A DNA stretch of 64,000 bases from Allobosea sp. 117 (GTDB lineage: Bacteria > Pseudomonadota > Alphaproteobacteria > Rhizobiales > Xanthobacteraceae). This document shows positions 53,717 through 62,820 of the stretch, piece after piece (position 1 is the first letter of the stretch; every line of letters begins with the position of its first letter). Under the pieces are notes generated by a model. That model did no database searches. It worked only from the letters and a program-made list of their open reading frames with translations, and was not told where the DNA came from. The stretch lies in assembly GCF_000702305.1 (NCBI RefSeq), contig NZ_JNLC01000015.1, positions 1 through 64,000 on the forward strand, written 5' to 3'. The translations under genes were made by a program, and so were the position numbers.

Positions 53717-54466
53717 ATGTCCGTTGAAATCCGCAACGTCTCGAAAAGCTTCCGCACCACCCTCGCGGTCGAGGACGCGTCGCTGACGCTGGGGGACGGC
53801 AGCTTCGTCTCGATCGTCGGGCCGAGCGGTTGCGGCAAGTCGACCCTGCTGCGCCTCGTCGCCGGTCTGATGCCGCCGACCGGGGGCAGCATCGCGGTGC
53901 GCGGCGCGCCGGTGAAGGGGCCGGTCCGCGACATCGGCATGGTGTTCCAGTCGCCGGTGCTGCTGCCGTGGCGGCGCACGCTCGACAACATTCTGTTCGT
54001 CGCCGAGATGGGCGGGCGCAAGCCCGCGCTCTGGCGCGAGAGGGCGCTGGAGCTGATGCAGCTCGCCGGCCTGTCCGGCTTCGAGCAGAGCTACCCGCAC
54101 GAGCTCTCCGGCGGCATGCAGCAGCGCGCCTCGATCTGCCGCGCCATGCTGCTGAAGCCGCCGCTGATCCTGATGGACGAGCCGTTCGGCGCGCTCGACG
54201 TCATCACCCGCGAGCGCATGGGCTTCGCGCTGCAGACCTTGTGGAACGAGAGCCGCAACACGGTGCTGTTCGTCACCCACTCCATCACCGAGGCGGTGCT
54301 GCTGTCCGACACGGTGGTGGTGATGACCCCGCGTCCCGGCCGCATCCGCGACGTCGTGCCGATCGACCTGCCGCGGCCGCGCCATGCCGACACGCTGCGC
54401 GATCCGCGTTTCCTTGAGCTGTCGGAACGCGTGCGCGACGGCATCGAGGCGCAATGGGTGGAATGA
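53717..54466 (+). CDS. NitT/TauT-type ABC transporter ATPase
   Basis: A 249-residue ATPase with Walker A GPSGCGKSTLLRLVAG, Q-loop MVFQSPVLLPWRRTLDN, signature LSGGMQQRASICRAM, Walker B LILMDEPFGALD and switch His in VTHSITEAVLL. No C-terminal extension. 62 bases after the binding-protein gene, 4 bases before the permease gene. Confidence 0.95.
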   Translation: MSVEIRNVSKSFRTTLAVEDASLTLGDGSFVSIVGPSGCGKSTLLRLVAGLMPPTGGSIAVRGAPVKGPVRDIGMVFQSPVLLPWRRTLDNILFVAEMGGRKPALWRERALELMQLAGLSGFEQSYPHELSGGMQQRASICRAMLLKPPLILMDEPFGALDVITRERMGFALQTLWNESRNTVLFVTHSITEAVLLSDTVVVMTPRPGRIRDVVPIDLPRPRHADTLRDPRFLELSERVRDGIEAQWVE

Positions 54467-54470
54467 CGCC

Positions 54471-55247
54471 ATGACCGAGACCCTCGCCCAACGCCTCGGC
54501 GCCGTGCTGAAGCCCCTGCTCGGCTTCGCGCTGCTGCTGCTCGTCTGGGAATATGGCGCGCCGCTGGCCGGCATACCGCCCTATGTGCTGCCGCTGCCGA
54601 GCGCCATCGGGCAGCGTTTCGCCGAGACCTTCAGCGTGCAGATGCACGGTCTGGCGATGACGGCCTTCACCACGCTTGCCGGCCTCGCGCTGGCGCTGGT
54701 GGTGGGCGTGCTCCTGGCGCTGCTCATCATCTATGTGCCGGTGCTGGGCTCGATCGTCACGCCGCTTCTGGCCGCCTTCAACTCCATCCCGAAGATCGCC
54801 ATCGCGCCGCTCTTCGTCATCTGGTTCGGGCTTGGCTACGAATCCAAGGTGCTGCTCGCCTTCCTGCTGGCGCTGTTCCCGATCTTCGTGAATTCGGTGA
54901 CCGGCCTCGGCGAGATCGAGGCCGACCTCATCGACCTGTCGACGCTCGCCGGCGGCTCGAAATGGCGGATCTTCACCAAGGTCCGGCTGATGAACGCGGT
55001 GCCCTACATTACCGACGCGGTGAAGGTGGCGTTCCCGCTGGCGCTGGTCGGCTCGATCGTCGGCGAGTTCATCGGCGGCAATAGCGGTATCGGGCACCTG
55101 ATCCTGTCCGGCCAGTTCAACCTCGATACGCCGCTCGTCTTCGCGACGCTGCTGTCGATCACCCTGTTCACGACGCTCGGCATCGGCGCCGTGTCCCTGT
55201 TCGAGAATGCCTTCCTCACCTGGCGCCCCTCGCAGCGCAAGCGCTGA
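54471..55247 (+). CDS. NitT/TauT-type ABC transporter permease
   Basis: A 258-residue membrane protein with six helices and the cytoplasmic loop LIDLSTLAGGSKWRIFTKVR that contacts the ATPase. Completes a single-permease importer with the two genes before it. The ATG at 54471 starts MTETLAQRLGAVLK. Confidence 0.94.
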   Translation: MTETLAQRLGAVLKPLLGFALLLLVWEYGAPLAGIPPYVLPLPSAIGQRFAETFSVQMHGLAMTAFTTLAGLALALVVGVLLALLIIYVPVLGSIVTPLLAAFNSIPKIAIAPLFVIWFGLGYESKVLLAFLLALFPIFVNSVTGLGEIEADLIDLSTLAGGSKWRIFTKVRLMNAVPYITDAVKVAFPLALVGSIVGEFIGGNSGIGHLILSGQFNLDTPLVFATLLSITLFTTLGIGAVSLFENAFLTWRPSQRKR

Positions 55248-55287
55248 AGCCGCGCCAGTGGCCTGCCCTTTTTCGGAGTTCTGACCT

Positions 55288-56607
55288 ATGCGCGACTATA
55301 TCTCCCGCCTGCGCGAGCGCGGCGACCTGCTGGTGGTCGACAAGGAGATCGATCCGTTCCATGAGCTCGCGGCGGTCACCCATGCCGCGCAGAAGCGCTG
55401 GGGTAAGCCGATCCTGTTCAACAAGGTGAAGGGCACCCGCTTTCCGGTGGTCACCAATGTCTACGGTTCGCGCGACCGGCTAGCCGAGGTGATCGGCATC
55501 GACGCCAAGGACTTCTGCCGGCAGTGGAGCAACCTCGCCAGTCTCGGCAAGGGATCGGGCGATCCCTTCGTTGCCGTCGAGGATGACGGGCTGACCGAGG
55601 TGAAGCTCTCCGAGCTGCCGCTGATCACCTATTCCGACCGCGACGCCGCGCCTTATTTCACCTCGGCGATGTTCATCGCCAAGGACCCGGAGACCGGGGT
55701 GGGCAACCTCTCCTATCACCGCTCCATGTATGTGAGCGACAACGAGCTGCGCTGCCGCCTCGCCCCGCGCCATCACCTGACCATCTATCACGAGAAGGCG
55801 GAGAAGATGGGCAAGCCGCTGGAGGCGGCGATGCTGATCGGCGCGCCGGCGACCTCCTTCCTCACCGCTGCCGCCCCCCTGCCCTACGACGTCGACGAGC
55901 TGGAGGTCGCCGCGCGGCTGAAGGGCAGCCCGATCGCCATGCGCAAGTGCAAACATATCGACCTGGAGGTCCCGGCCGACACCGAGATCGTCATCGAAGG
56001 GCGCTTCCTGCCCAATGAGCGCCGGCCGGAAGGCCCGTTCGGCGAGTTCATGGGCTATTACGTGCCCGAAGGGCCGAACGCTGTGTTCGAGGTGCTCGGC
56101 GTCACCGTGCGCAAGGATGCGGTGTTCCACTCCATCCTGTGCGGCTCGGCGGAAGAGGTGCTGACGCTGGAGCTGTCGGTCTCCGCCAACATCTACCAGC
56201 GCCTCAGCGCCGCGCTGCCCGGCATCCTCGACGTGACCTGCCAGCCCTTCGTCACCCACGCCATCGTCAAGATCGACCCGCAATTCGAGGGGCATGCCCG
56301 GCAGGTGATGCTGGCGACCATCGGCGCCGAGCCGATCTGGGCCAAGGTGATCACGGTCGTCGACGAGGACGTCGACATCTACAGCATGGACGACGTGATG
56401 TGGGCGATCCTCACGCGCTGCCGGCCGGACAAGGACATGATCATCATCCCCGAGACGCCGTCCTTCTATCGCGACGAGCAGAAGGACCATTGGGGGCGGC
56501 TGCTGATCGACGCCACCAAGCCGTTCCACCGGAAGGCCGAGTTCGAGCGCAAGAAGATCCGCCTCGCCGACAAGGTGAACCTTGCCGACTGGTTCGCGAA
56601 CGCCTGA
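55288..56607 (+). CDS. UbiD family prenylated-FMN decarboxylase
   Basis: A 439-residue reversible decarboxylase of the UbiD family, which uses the prenylated FMN made by UbiX. Motifs include GNLSYHRSMYVSDNELRCRL with the prFMN-site Arg and RRPEGPFGEFMGYYVPEG with the active-site Glu pair. The N-terminus MRDYISRLRERGDLLVV is canonical. UbiD enzymes act on aromatic, heteroaromatic and unsaturated acids. Paired with ubiX directly downstream in a transporter-containing operon, so a catabolic rather than ubiquinone role is likely. Substrate unknown. Confidence 0.92.
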   Translation: MRDYISRLRERGDLLVVDKEIDPFHELAAVTHAAQKRWGKPILFNKVKGTRFPVVTNVYGSRDRLAEVIGIDAKDFCRQWSNLASLGKGSGDPFVAVEDDGLTEVKLSELPLITYSDRDAAPYFTSAMFIAKDPETGVGNLSYHRSMYVSDNELRCRLAPRHHLTIYHEKAEKMGKPLEAAMLIGAPATSFLTAAAPLPYDVDELEVAARLKGSPIAMRKCKHIDLEVPADTEIVIEGRFLPNERRPEGPFGEFMGYYVPEGPNAVFEVLGVTVRKDAVFHSILCGSAEEVLTLELSVSANIYQRLSAALPGILDVTCQPFVTHAIVKIDPQFEGHARQVMLATIGAEPIWAKVITVVDEDVDIYSMDDVMWAILTRCRPDKDMIIIPETPSFYRDEQKDHWGRLLIDATKPFHRKAEFERKKIRLADKVNLADWFANA

Positions 56608-56622
56608 CCCGTGGAGAGGCAG

Positions 56623-57225
56623 ATGGACAAGCCGGAGCGTCCGCGCATCGTCGTCGGCATCAGCGGCGCCTCCGGCGCCGTCTACGGCGTGCGCGCGATC
56701 GAGATGCTGGAAGCCGCCGGGGTGGAGACGCATCTCATCGTCACCCGCTCGGCGCACCTCACCATCTCGCAGGAGCTCGGCCTCAGCCCCGCCGCGCTCG
56801 CCGAGAAGGCGAGCGTCGTCCACAATGTGGCGGATGTCGGGGCCTCGATCTCCAGCGGCTCGTTCCGCACGCTCGGCATGCTGATCGCGCCCTGCTCGGT
56901 GCGCTCCATGTCGGAGATCGCCACCGGCGTGACCTCCAGCCTGATGAGCCGCGCCGCCGACGTGGTGCTGAAGGAGCGCCGCAAGCTCGTGCTGATGGTG
57001 CGCGAGACGCCGCTGCATCTCGGCCATCTGCGCACCATGACCGCGCTGACCGAGATGGGCGCCATCGTCATGCCGCCGGTGCCGGCCTTCTACGCCCTGC
57101 CCAATACGCTCGCCGAGATGGTCGACCATTCGGTGAGCCGCGCCCTCGACCTGTTCGGCATCGACAGCGGCGCCTGCCACCGTTGGACCGGCATGGCGAG
57201 CGCGCGCCGCGCCGAGACCCCGTGA
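56623..57225 (+). CDS. ubiX: UbiX family flavin prenyltransferase
   Basis: Makes prenylated FMN from FMN and dimethylallyl phosphate for UbiD. The 200-residue protein has the P-loop-like GISGASGAVYGVRAIEML, the IAPCSVRSMSEIATG segment, and ERRKLVLMVRETPLHLGHL. The ATG at 56623 follows GGAGAGG; a GTG at 56611 would add four residues. It lies 15 bases after the UbiD gene. Confidence 0.93.
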   Translation: MDKPERPRIVVGISGASGAVYGVRAIEMLEAAGVETHLIVTRSAHLTISQELGLSPAALAEKASVVHNVADVGASISSGSFRTLGMLIAPCSVRSMSEIATGVTSSLMSRAADVVLKERRKLVLMVRETPLHLGHLRTMTALTEMGAIVMPPVPAFYALPNTLAEMVDHSVSRALDLFGIDSGACHRWTGMASARRAETP

Positions 57226-57233
57226 GGGCGCCG

Positions 57234-57974
57234 ATGACCGCTTCCCCCACGCCGCGCGTCCGGCCGGTCCACGGCACCATGATCGGCATCATGGTGCTCG
57301 ACACCCGCTTCGAGCGGCTGCCGGGCGACATCGCCAACGCCGCGACCTGGCCGTTCCCGGTACAGTTCCGCGTCGTGCGCGGCGTGCGCCCGCAGGATGT
57401 GATCGAGGGTGACCCCTCCGCCATGCTGGCACGCTTCTTTGAGGCGATCGACGACCTCGTCGCGATGGGGGTGGACGGCATCACCACGAGCTGCGGCTTC
57501 CTCGCCGCCGTCCACCCGGAGTTAAAGCGCCACAGCCCGGTGCCGATCGCCACCTCCAGCCTGATGCAGATTCCGCTGGCGCTGAGCCTGCTGCCGGAGG
57601 GCCGGACGGTCGGGGTGATCGTCTCGGACAAGGCGGCGCTGAAGGACCAGCATTTCCGCAATGTCGGCGCCCCGACCGGGCTGCCGCTCGGCGAATTGCC
57701 GCTCAATGGGACGATCCGCACCCATATGCGCACCAACGCCCCGGTCGCCGACCCTGCGGCGCAGGAGCGCGAGGTTCTCGACGTGGTGGCGCGCATGCTG
57801 GAGGAGACGCCCTCCATCGGCGCCATCGTGTCGGAATGCGCCAACCTGCCGCCCTTCTCGGCGGCGATCCGCCGTCGCTTCGGCCTGCCGGTCTACGACA
57901 TCGTCTCGCTGGTCGACTGGCTGCATGCCGGGCTCAGTCCGCGGCGTTTTCCCGTCGAGGATCGGGGCCGCTAG
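57234..57974 (+). CDS. Aspartate/glutamate/hydantoin racemase-like protein
   Basis: A 246-residue protein of the Asp/Glu racemase superfamily (racemases, maleate isomerase, arylmalonate decarboxylase). Both catalytic cysteine positions are filled: Cys near 87 in GITTSCGFLA and Cys near 202 in IVSECANLPPF. With two Cys a two-base racemase or isomerase reaction is expected. Eight bases after ubiX; the next gene begins on the base after its stop codon. It could invert the stereocentre of an amino or hydroxy acid before oxidation by the next enzymes. Confidence 0.82.
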   Translation: MTASPTPRVRPVHGTMIGIMVLDTRFERLPGDIANAATWPFPVQFRVVRGVRPQDVIEGDPSAMLARFFEAIDDLVAMGVDGITTSCGFLAAVHPELKRHSPVPIATSSLMQIPLALSLLPEGRTVGVIVSDKAALKDQHFRNVGAPTGLPLGELPLNGTIRTHMRTNAPVADPAAQEREVLDVVARMLEETPSIGAIVSECANLPPFSAAIRRRFGLPVYDIVSLVDWLHAGLSPRRFPVEDRGR

Positions 57975-59087
57975 ATGCCCGGTGCGACGCATGACCTGAT
58001 CGTCGTCGGCGGCGGGCTGATCGGCTCGGCGATCGCCTGGGGCGCCGGCCGCGCCGGGGCCGATGTCGCGCTGCTCGACGAGGGCGACGTCGCCCATCGC
58101 GCCGCGCGCGGCAATTTCGGGCTGATCTGGCTGCAGGGCAAGGGCGTCGGCGCGCCGGCCTATATGCGCTGGTCGCTGCAGGCGGGGCATCTCTGGGAGA
58201 CGTTCGCGGCGGCGCTGGTCGATGAGACCGGCATCGATATCGGCTGGCGCCGGCCGGGCGGCCTCCAGTTCTGCTTCTCGGACGAGGAGATGGACGGGCG
58301 CCGGCGCGTCGCCGAGCAGACCCGCACTGACGGCGGCGACATCGCGATCGAGCTGTGGGATCGCGCGGATGTGCTCGACCGGGTGCCGGAGGTCGGCCCG
58401 GAGGTGGTCGGCGCCTCCTATTCGCCGCTCGATTCCCATGTGAGCCCGCTCTATCTGCTCCGCGCCCTGCAGGAAGGCTTGCAGGCCGGGGGCGGAACCT
58501 ATCTTTCGGGCGCGGGGGTTGCGGCGCTGCGCGCCGAGGCCGGCCTGTTCGTCGCCGAGACGGCGCGCGGCCCGGTGCGGGGACGGCGGATCGTCATCGC
58601 CGCCGGGCTCGGCGCGGCCGATCTCGCCCCGCAGCTCGGCCTTTCCATACCGGTGCGCCCCGAGCGCGGGCAGATCGTGGTGACGGAGCGGGTGAAGCCG
58701 TTCTTCGCCTATGTCGGCAGCGGCGTGCGGCAGACCGCCGAGGGCAGCTTCCTGATCGGCTCCAGCCATGAGGAGGCCGGCTTCAGCGAGGGCACCGACG
58801 TCGCCACCGCGGCCCGGCTGTGCGCCTCGGCGGTGCGGACCTTTCCGCGGCTCGCCGAGGTCAACGTCGTGCGCCTGTGGGGCTCGCTCCGGGTGATGAC
58901 GCCGGACGGCAAGCCGATCTACGAGGAATCGCAAACCCATCCCGGCGCCTTCGCCGCGACCTGCCATAGCGGGGTGACGCTGTGCAGCGCACATGCGCTC
59001 GTGCTCGGCCCGGCGATCGCCGACGGCGTGCTGCCGGAAGCGGTGGCGAGCTTCCGGAGCGACAGGTTCCATGTTCAGGCGCATTGA
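57975..59087 (+). CDS. FAD-dependent amino-acid/amine dehydrogenase subunit, HcnC / D-hydroxyproline dehydrogenase beta-like
   Basis: A 370-residue DAO-superfamily flavoprotein with N-terminal FAD motif VVGGGLIGSAIAWGAGRAG, an Arg-rich second motif (VRPERGQIVVTERV) and the C-terminal dinucleotide/substrate strand FAATCHSGVTLCSAHAL. It is followed by a small [2Fe-2S] protein and a second flavoprotein, the three-part layout known from hydrogen cyanide synthase (HcnABC), opine oxidases and D-hydroxyproline dehydrogenase. It is expected to oxidise a C-N bond of an amino or imino acid. ATG is immediately after the upstream TAG. Confidence 0.87.
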   Translation: MPGATHDLIVVGGGLIGSAIAWGAGRAGADVALLDEGDVAHRAARGNFGLIWLQGKGVGAPAYMRWSLQAGHLWETFAAALVDETGIDIGWRRPGGLQFCFSDEEMDGRRRVAEQTRTDGGDIAIELWDRADVLDRVPEVGPEVVGASYSPLDSHVSPLYLLRALQEGLQAGGGTYLSGAGVAALRAEAGLFVAETARGPVRGRRIVIAAGLGAADLAPQLGLSIPVRPERGQIVVTERVKPFFAYVGSGVRQTAEGSFLIGSSHEEAGFSEGTDVATAARLCASAVRTFPRLAEVNVVRLWGSLRVMTPDGKPIYEESQTHPGAFAATCHSGVTLCSAHALVLGPAIADGVLPEAVASFRSDRFHVQAH

Positions 59088-59376
59088 AGCCTCCGCCGGC
59101 ACGGCGGGGACGCTGACCTTCGAGGAGCGGCCGGTCGCCTTCCGGGCCGGCGACAACGTCGCCGCCGCGCTGCTCGCCGCCGGCATCGCCCGCTTCCGCG
59201 ACAGCCCGGTCGATGCCGCGCCGCGCGCGCCCTATTGCATGATGGGTGTGTGCTTCGAGTGCCTCGTCGAGATCGACGGCCGGCAGAACCAGCAGGCCTG
59301 CCTCATACCGGCGCGCACGGGCATGGTGATCCGCCGCCAGCGCGGCGCCCGCGATCTGGCGGATCGCGCACCATGA
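59071..59376 (+). CDS. [2Fe-2S] ferredoxin-like subunit, HcnA-like
   Basis: A 101-residue subunit that holds a [2Fe-2S] cluster in C-x4-C-x2-C spacing (APYCMMGVCFECLVEI) with the fourth Cys in QQACLIP. N-terminal FEERPVAFRAGDNVAAALLAAG matches the Fer2_4 subunit of HcnABC-like dehydrogenases. Overlaps both neighbours (17 bases upstream, ATGA downstream). Confidence 0.88.
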   Translation: MFRRIEASAGTAGTLTFEERPVAFRAGDNVAAALLAAGIARFRDSPVDAAPRAPYCMMGVCFECLVEIDGRQNQQACLIPARTGMVIRRQRGARDLADRAP

Positions 59377-60782
59377 ACGGCCGATGGGACGCCGTGGTGA
59401 TCGGCACCGGGCCGGCCGGCATGGCCGCCGCCGCGACGCTGGCCGAAGGCGGCGCGCGCACCCTCGTCGTCGACGAGCAGCCGGAGGTCGGCGGCCAGAT
59501 CTACCGCGCCATCGAGCGCAACCGCGGCAATGACGCGCTCGGGCGCATCCTCGGCGCGGATTATCTGCGCGGCGCGCCGCTCGCCGGGCGCCTGCGCGCC
59601 AGCGGCGCCGAAATCCGCCTCGCCACGCTGGTGTGGCGCATCGACGAGGATCGCGGCGTGTGGATGCGCCGCGACGGCAGCGTCGAGCGTGCGGAGGCGC
59701 GAAACGTCGTCATCGCCACCGGCGCGATGGAACGCCCTGTCCCGGTGCCGGGCTGGACGCTGCCGGGGGTGATGACCATCGGCGCCCTGCAGATCCTGCT
59801 CAAATCATCCGGGCTCATACCCTCCGGCCGTCTGGTGCTGGCCGGCAGCGGACCGCTTTTCTATCTCTTCTCGCGACAATGCGTGGAAGCCGGGGTGAGC
59901 GAGCTCACCCTGCTCGACACCGCCGACGGTCGCCACCTGCCGGGAGCGCTGCCGCTGCTGCCCAAGGCCCTCACCGGCCAGGGCTGGCGCTATCTGCTGA
60001 AGGGCGCGGGCCTGCTGGCCGGGCTGCGGCGTGCCGGCGTCACCCTCTATCGCGGGGTGAGCGGCATCACGCTCGAAGGGTCGGAGCATGTCGCGGGCAT
60101 CCGTTTCACCCATCGCGGCGGCACCGGGAGCCTCGCCTGCGACACGGTCGGGCTGCATGAGGGGGTCATTCCCCATCAGCAGATGACGCGCTCGCTCGGC
60201 TGCGTCCACGATTATGAGCCGGCGCAGCAGAGCTTTCATCCGCGCCGCGACGCGTGGGGGCTGAGCAGCCGTCCGGGTATTTTCGTCGCCGGGGATGCGG
60301 GCGGCATCGTCGGCGCGCAGGCGAGCGCCCATGAGGGCACGATCGCGGCCCTCGCGATCCTGCACGCGCTCGGCCGGCTGTCGCAGGAGGAGCGCGAGCG
60401 CCGCTTCGCGGCCGAGGCGCGCGCCCGGCGCGCCCATCTCGCCGCGCGCCCCTTCATCGACCGGCTCTACACGCCGCGCGACGAGGTGCTCGTCCCCGCC
60501 GACGCCACCATGATCTGCCGCTGCGAAACGGTGGCGGCCCGCGAGCTGCGCCGGCTTGCCGGGCACGGCGTTCCCGGCCCGAACCAGGCCAAGGCGTTCC
60601 TGCGCTGCGGCATGGGCCCGTGCCAGGGACGCCTTTGCGGCCCCACCGTGACGAGCATCTTCGCCCGCGAAACCGGCGATACGCCGGACGCGACGGGCTA
60701 TTATCGCATCCGCTCGCCGCTGAAGCCCGTCACCGTCGGCGAGCTTGCCGGAAGCGGCAAGGAGACCGGAAGCCATCCATGA
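59373..60782 (+). CDS. FAD/NAD(P)-binding oxidoreductase with BFD-like [2Fe-2S] domain, HcnB-like
   Basis: A 469-residue flavoprotein. FAD motif VIGTGPAGMAAAATLAEGG, DEQPEVGGQIYR, second nucleotide motif VLAGSGPLFYLFSRQC, and VAGDAGGIVGAQAS. The C-terminal domain is a BFD-like cluster site with CRCETVAARELR and CGMGPCQGRLCG. With the two preceding genes it forms an alpha-beta-gamma dehydrogenase. Overlaps the next gene by ATGA. Confidence 0.9.
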   Translation: MNGRWDAVVIGTGPAGMAAAATLAEGGARTLVVDEQPEVGGQIYRAIERNRGNDALGRILGADYLRGAPLAGRLRASGAEIRLATLVWRIDEDRGVWMRRDGSVERAEARNVVIATGAMERPVPVPGWTLPGVMTIGALQILLKSSGLIPSGRLVLAGSGPLFYLFSRQCVEAGVSELTLLDTADGRHLPGALPLLPKALTGQGWRYLLKGAGLLAGLRRAGVTLYRGVSGITLEGSEHVAGIRFTHRGGTGSLACDTVGLHEGVIPHQQMTRSLGCVHDYEPAQQSFHPRRDAWGLSSRPGIFVAGDAGGIVGAQASAHEGTIAALAILHALGRLSQEERERRFAAEARARRAHLAARPFIDRLYTPRDEVLVPADATMICRCETVAARELRRLAGHGVPGPNQAKAFLRCGMGPCQGRLCGPTVTSIFARETGDTPDATGYYRIRSPLKPVTVGELAGSGKETGSHP

Positions 60783-61276
60783 CATCGTCGCTCTGGGATT
60801 TCGCGCTCGACTTCTACGCTCGCCCCGGCGTGTCCGGCGCATGCCTCACCTTGCAGGACGAGGCCGGCGTCGACGTGATCCAGCTCATCGCCGTGCTCCA
60901 TGCCGAGCTGCGCGGACAGCCGCTCGATGCCGAGGCGATCGGACATCTGCGGGAGGCCATGGCGGATTGGCGGCAGGGCGTGGTGCTGCCGCTGCGCGCC
61001 GCGCGTCGCTTCCTGCGCCAGCCTCTGGCGGGGCACGATGCCGAGAAGGAGAAGCTGCGCCAGTCGGTCAAGGCCGTCGAGCTTCAGGCCGAGAAGCTGC
61101 AGCTAGCCCTCGCCGAAGCGTGGCTGGAAGCGCGGGGCGCATCCGAAGGCCTCCCGCTCCGCGCGGCGGTCGAGACACTTTGTGCTGCCGCGCCGACGGA
61201 CGCCGGGACGCGCGCGCGGATCGAGGAAGCCGTGGCCACGATCCTCGCCGCCGGAGAGGATTGCCGGCGAGGTTAG
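60779..61276 (+). CDS. DUF2390 / TIGR02444 family protein
   Basis: A 165-residue helical protein with the family pattern LWDFALDFYARPGVSGACLTLQ near the N-terminus and WRQGVVLPLRAARRFL in the middle. Function of the family is unknown. It is coupled by ATGA to the HcnB-like gene, so it is the last gene of the operon. A role in assembly or regulation of the dehydrogenase is a guess. Confidence 0.8.
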   Translation: MTSSLWDFALDFYARPGVSGACLTLQDEAGVDVIQLIAVLHAELRGQPLDAEAIGHLREAMADWRQGVVLPLRAARRFLRQPLAGHDAEKEKLRQSVKAVELQAEKLQLALAEAWLEARGASEGLPLRAAVETLCAAAPTDAGTRARIEEAVATILAAGEDCRRG

Positions 61277-61300
61277 CCGCCCGCCTTCGGAGCGCCCGCC

Positions 61301-61723
61301 TCAGTCCCTCGCGTGCCGTGGCGAATGAAACTCGCCGCGCTGGGTGGCGATCCCCATCTCGAAGCTGTCGGCGATGCGGCCGGCCCGGATGATGAACGCG
61401 TCGGCGACGTCAGCCGGGCAGAGGTCGCGCGCCGTCTCCTCGAAAAGCTGCAGCCAGCGATCGAAATGTTCGCCGCGCAGCGGAAGCATCAGATGCGGCC
61501 GCATCGGCCGGCCGTTATAGCGCCCGCTGCGGAGCATGATCGAGGACCAGAAGTCCGAGATCTTGTCGATGTGCTCGTCCCAGTCCTGGACCGCGGCATT
61601 GAAGATCGGGCCGATCAGCGCGTCCGCCCGCGCCCGCCCATAGAAGGTGCGGACCAGACGCCGGATCAGCGCATCGTCGATGCGGGGACGGACGATATTC
61701 AGGGCGGAGGAGGTATCGGTCAT
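61301..61723 (-). CDS. Group III truncated haemoglobin
   Basis: A 140-residue heme protein of the 2-on-2 globin class. Features: LVRTFYGRARADALIGPIFN, DWDEHIDKISDFWSS, GRYNGRPMRPHLMLPL, and the proximal His in GEHFDRWLQLFEET. Group III globins often handle NO or oxygen in redox protection. The ATG at 61721-61723 follows AAGGGG. Convergent with the DUF2390 gene. Confidence 0.9.
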   Translation of the reverse strand: MTDTSSALNIVRPRIDDALIRRLVRTFYGRARADALIGPIFNAAVQDWDEHIDKISDFWSSIMLRSGRYNGRPMRPHLMLPLRGEHFDRWLQLFEETARDLCPADVADAFIIRAGRIADSFEMGIATQRGEFHSPRHARD

Positions 61724-61902
61724 GGGGCCCTTGTGCCAAGGCCCCGCCGCCGGTGGCAAGACGGCATGAACACGTATGAGGACGGCAATACCGCAGAACG
61801 GGCTGGCCGGCGCCCGATCTTACGTAGCTGTGATCAGGCAGGCCGGCGAAGGCGGTAAAGTCGGTCGCCGTAAGGCAAGACGCTTGGCGAAAGGGAAGTC
61901 CG

Positions 61903-62820
61903 GTGATCATCACGCGCAGGAGGCTCGTTGAGGCCGCCGGCCTTGGCGCCGCGGCGGCGCTTCTGCCGACAAGGATGCGCGCGCAGGCGACGGCGCCGCT
62001 CACCCGCGTCATACCGTCATCGGGCGAGCGGATGCCGGCCGTGGGGCTCGGCACCTGGATCACCTTCAATGTCGGCGAGGATCCGGCCCTGCAGGCCGAA
62101 TGCACGCAGGTCATGGCGGCCTTCTTCGCCGCCGGCGGACGGATGATCGACAGCTCGCCGATGTATGGATCGTCGCAGGCGGTGGTCGGCCGTGGCCTCG
62201 AACGGCTCGGACATCCCGAGACGCTGTTCGCGGCCGACAAGGTCTGGACCTCGGCGCCCGCCAATGGCGCCGTGCAGATCGAGCAGTCGCGCCGGCTCTG
62301 GGGCGTGAAGAGCTTCGATCTCCTGCAGGTGCATAATCTCCTGACGTGGGAGGCGCATCTCGACACGCTGTTCGCCATGAAGGCGGCGGGACGGCTGCGC
62401 TATGTCGGGATCACCACCTCGGAGGGGCGCCGGCACGACCTCCTCGAACAGATCATGCGCGGCCATCCCCTCGATTTCGTGCAGCTCACCTACAATCCCG
62501 TCGACCGCGAGCCCGAGCAGCGCCTGCTGCCGCTCGCCGCCGAACGCGGCATCGCGGTGATCGTCAACCGCCCGTTCCGGCAGGGCGAGCTGACGGAGCG
62601 CCTCGACGGCGAACCGCTTCCCGGATGGGCGGGCGAGATCGGCGCGACGAGCTGGGCCGAGCTGATCCTGAAATTCATCCTGTCGCACCCCGCCGTCACC
62701 GTCGCCATCCCGGCCACCACGCGCGTCGACCATGTCCGCGAGAATGTCGCGGCGGCGGGCGGCGATCTTCCCGACCGAAGCATGGCGGAGCGGATCGCCG
62801 CCCATATCGGCGCGCTCTGA
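61903..62820 (+). CDS. Tat-exported aldo-keto reductase
   Basis: A 305-residue AKR barrel protein preceded by a Tat-type signal (MIITRRRLVEAAGLGAAAAL). The catalytic tetrad is complete: Asp and Tyr in MIDSSPMYGSSQ, Lys in FAADKVW and His in LLQVHNLLTW. The cofactor-binding end (AIPATTRVDHVRENV) is present. The start is GTG at 61903 after AAAGGGAAG. Export of an NADPH enzyme is unusual. TGATG couples it to the next gene. Confidence 0.87.
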   Translation: MIITRRRLVEAAGLGAAAALLPTRMRAQATAPLTRVIPSSGERMPAVGLGTWITFNVGEDPALQAECTQVMAAFFAAGGRMIDSSPMYGSSQAVVGRGLERLGHPETLFAADKVWTSAPANGAVQIEQSRRLWGVKSFDLLQVHNLLTWEAHLDTLFAMKAAGRLRYVGITTSEGRRHDLLEQIMRGHPLDFVQLTYNPVDREPEQRLLPLAAERGIAVIVNRPFRQGELTERLDGEPLPGWAGEIGATSWAELILKFILSHPAVTVAIPATTRVDHVRENVAAAGGDLPDRSMAERIAAHIGAL

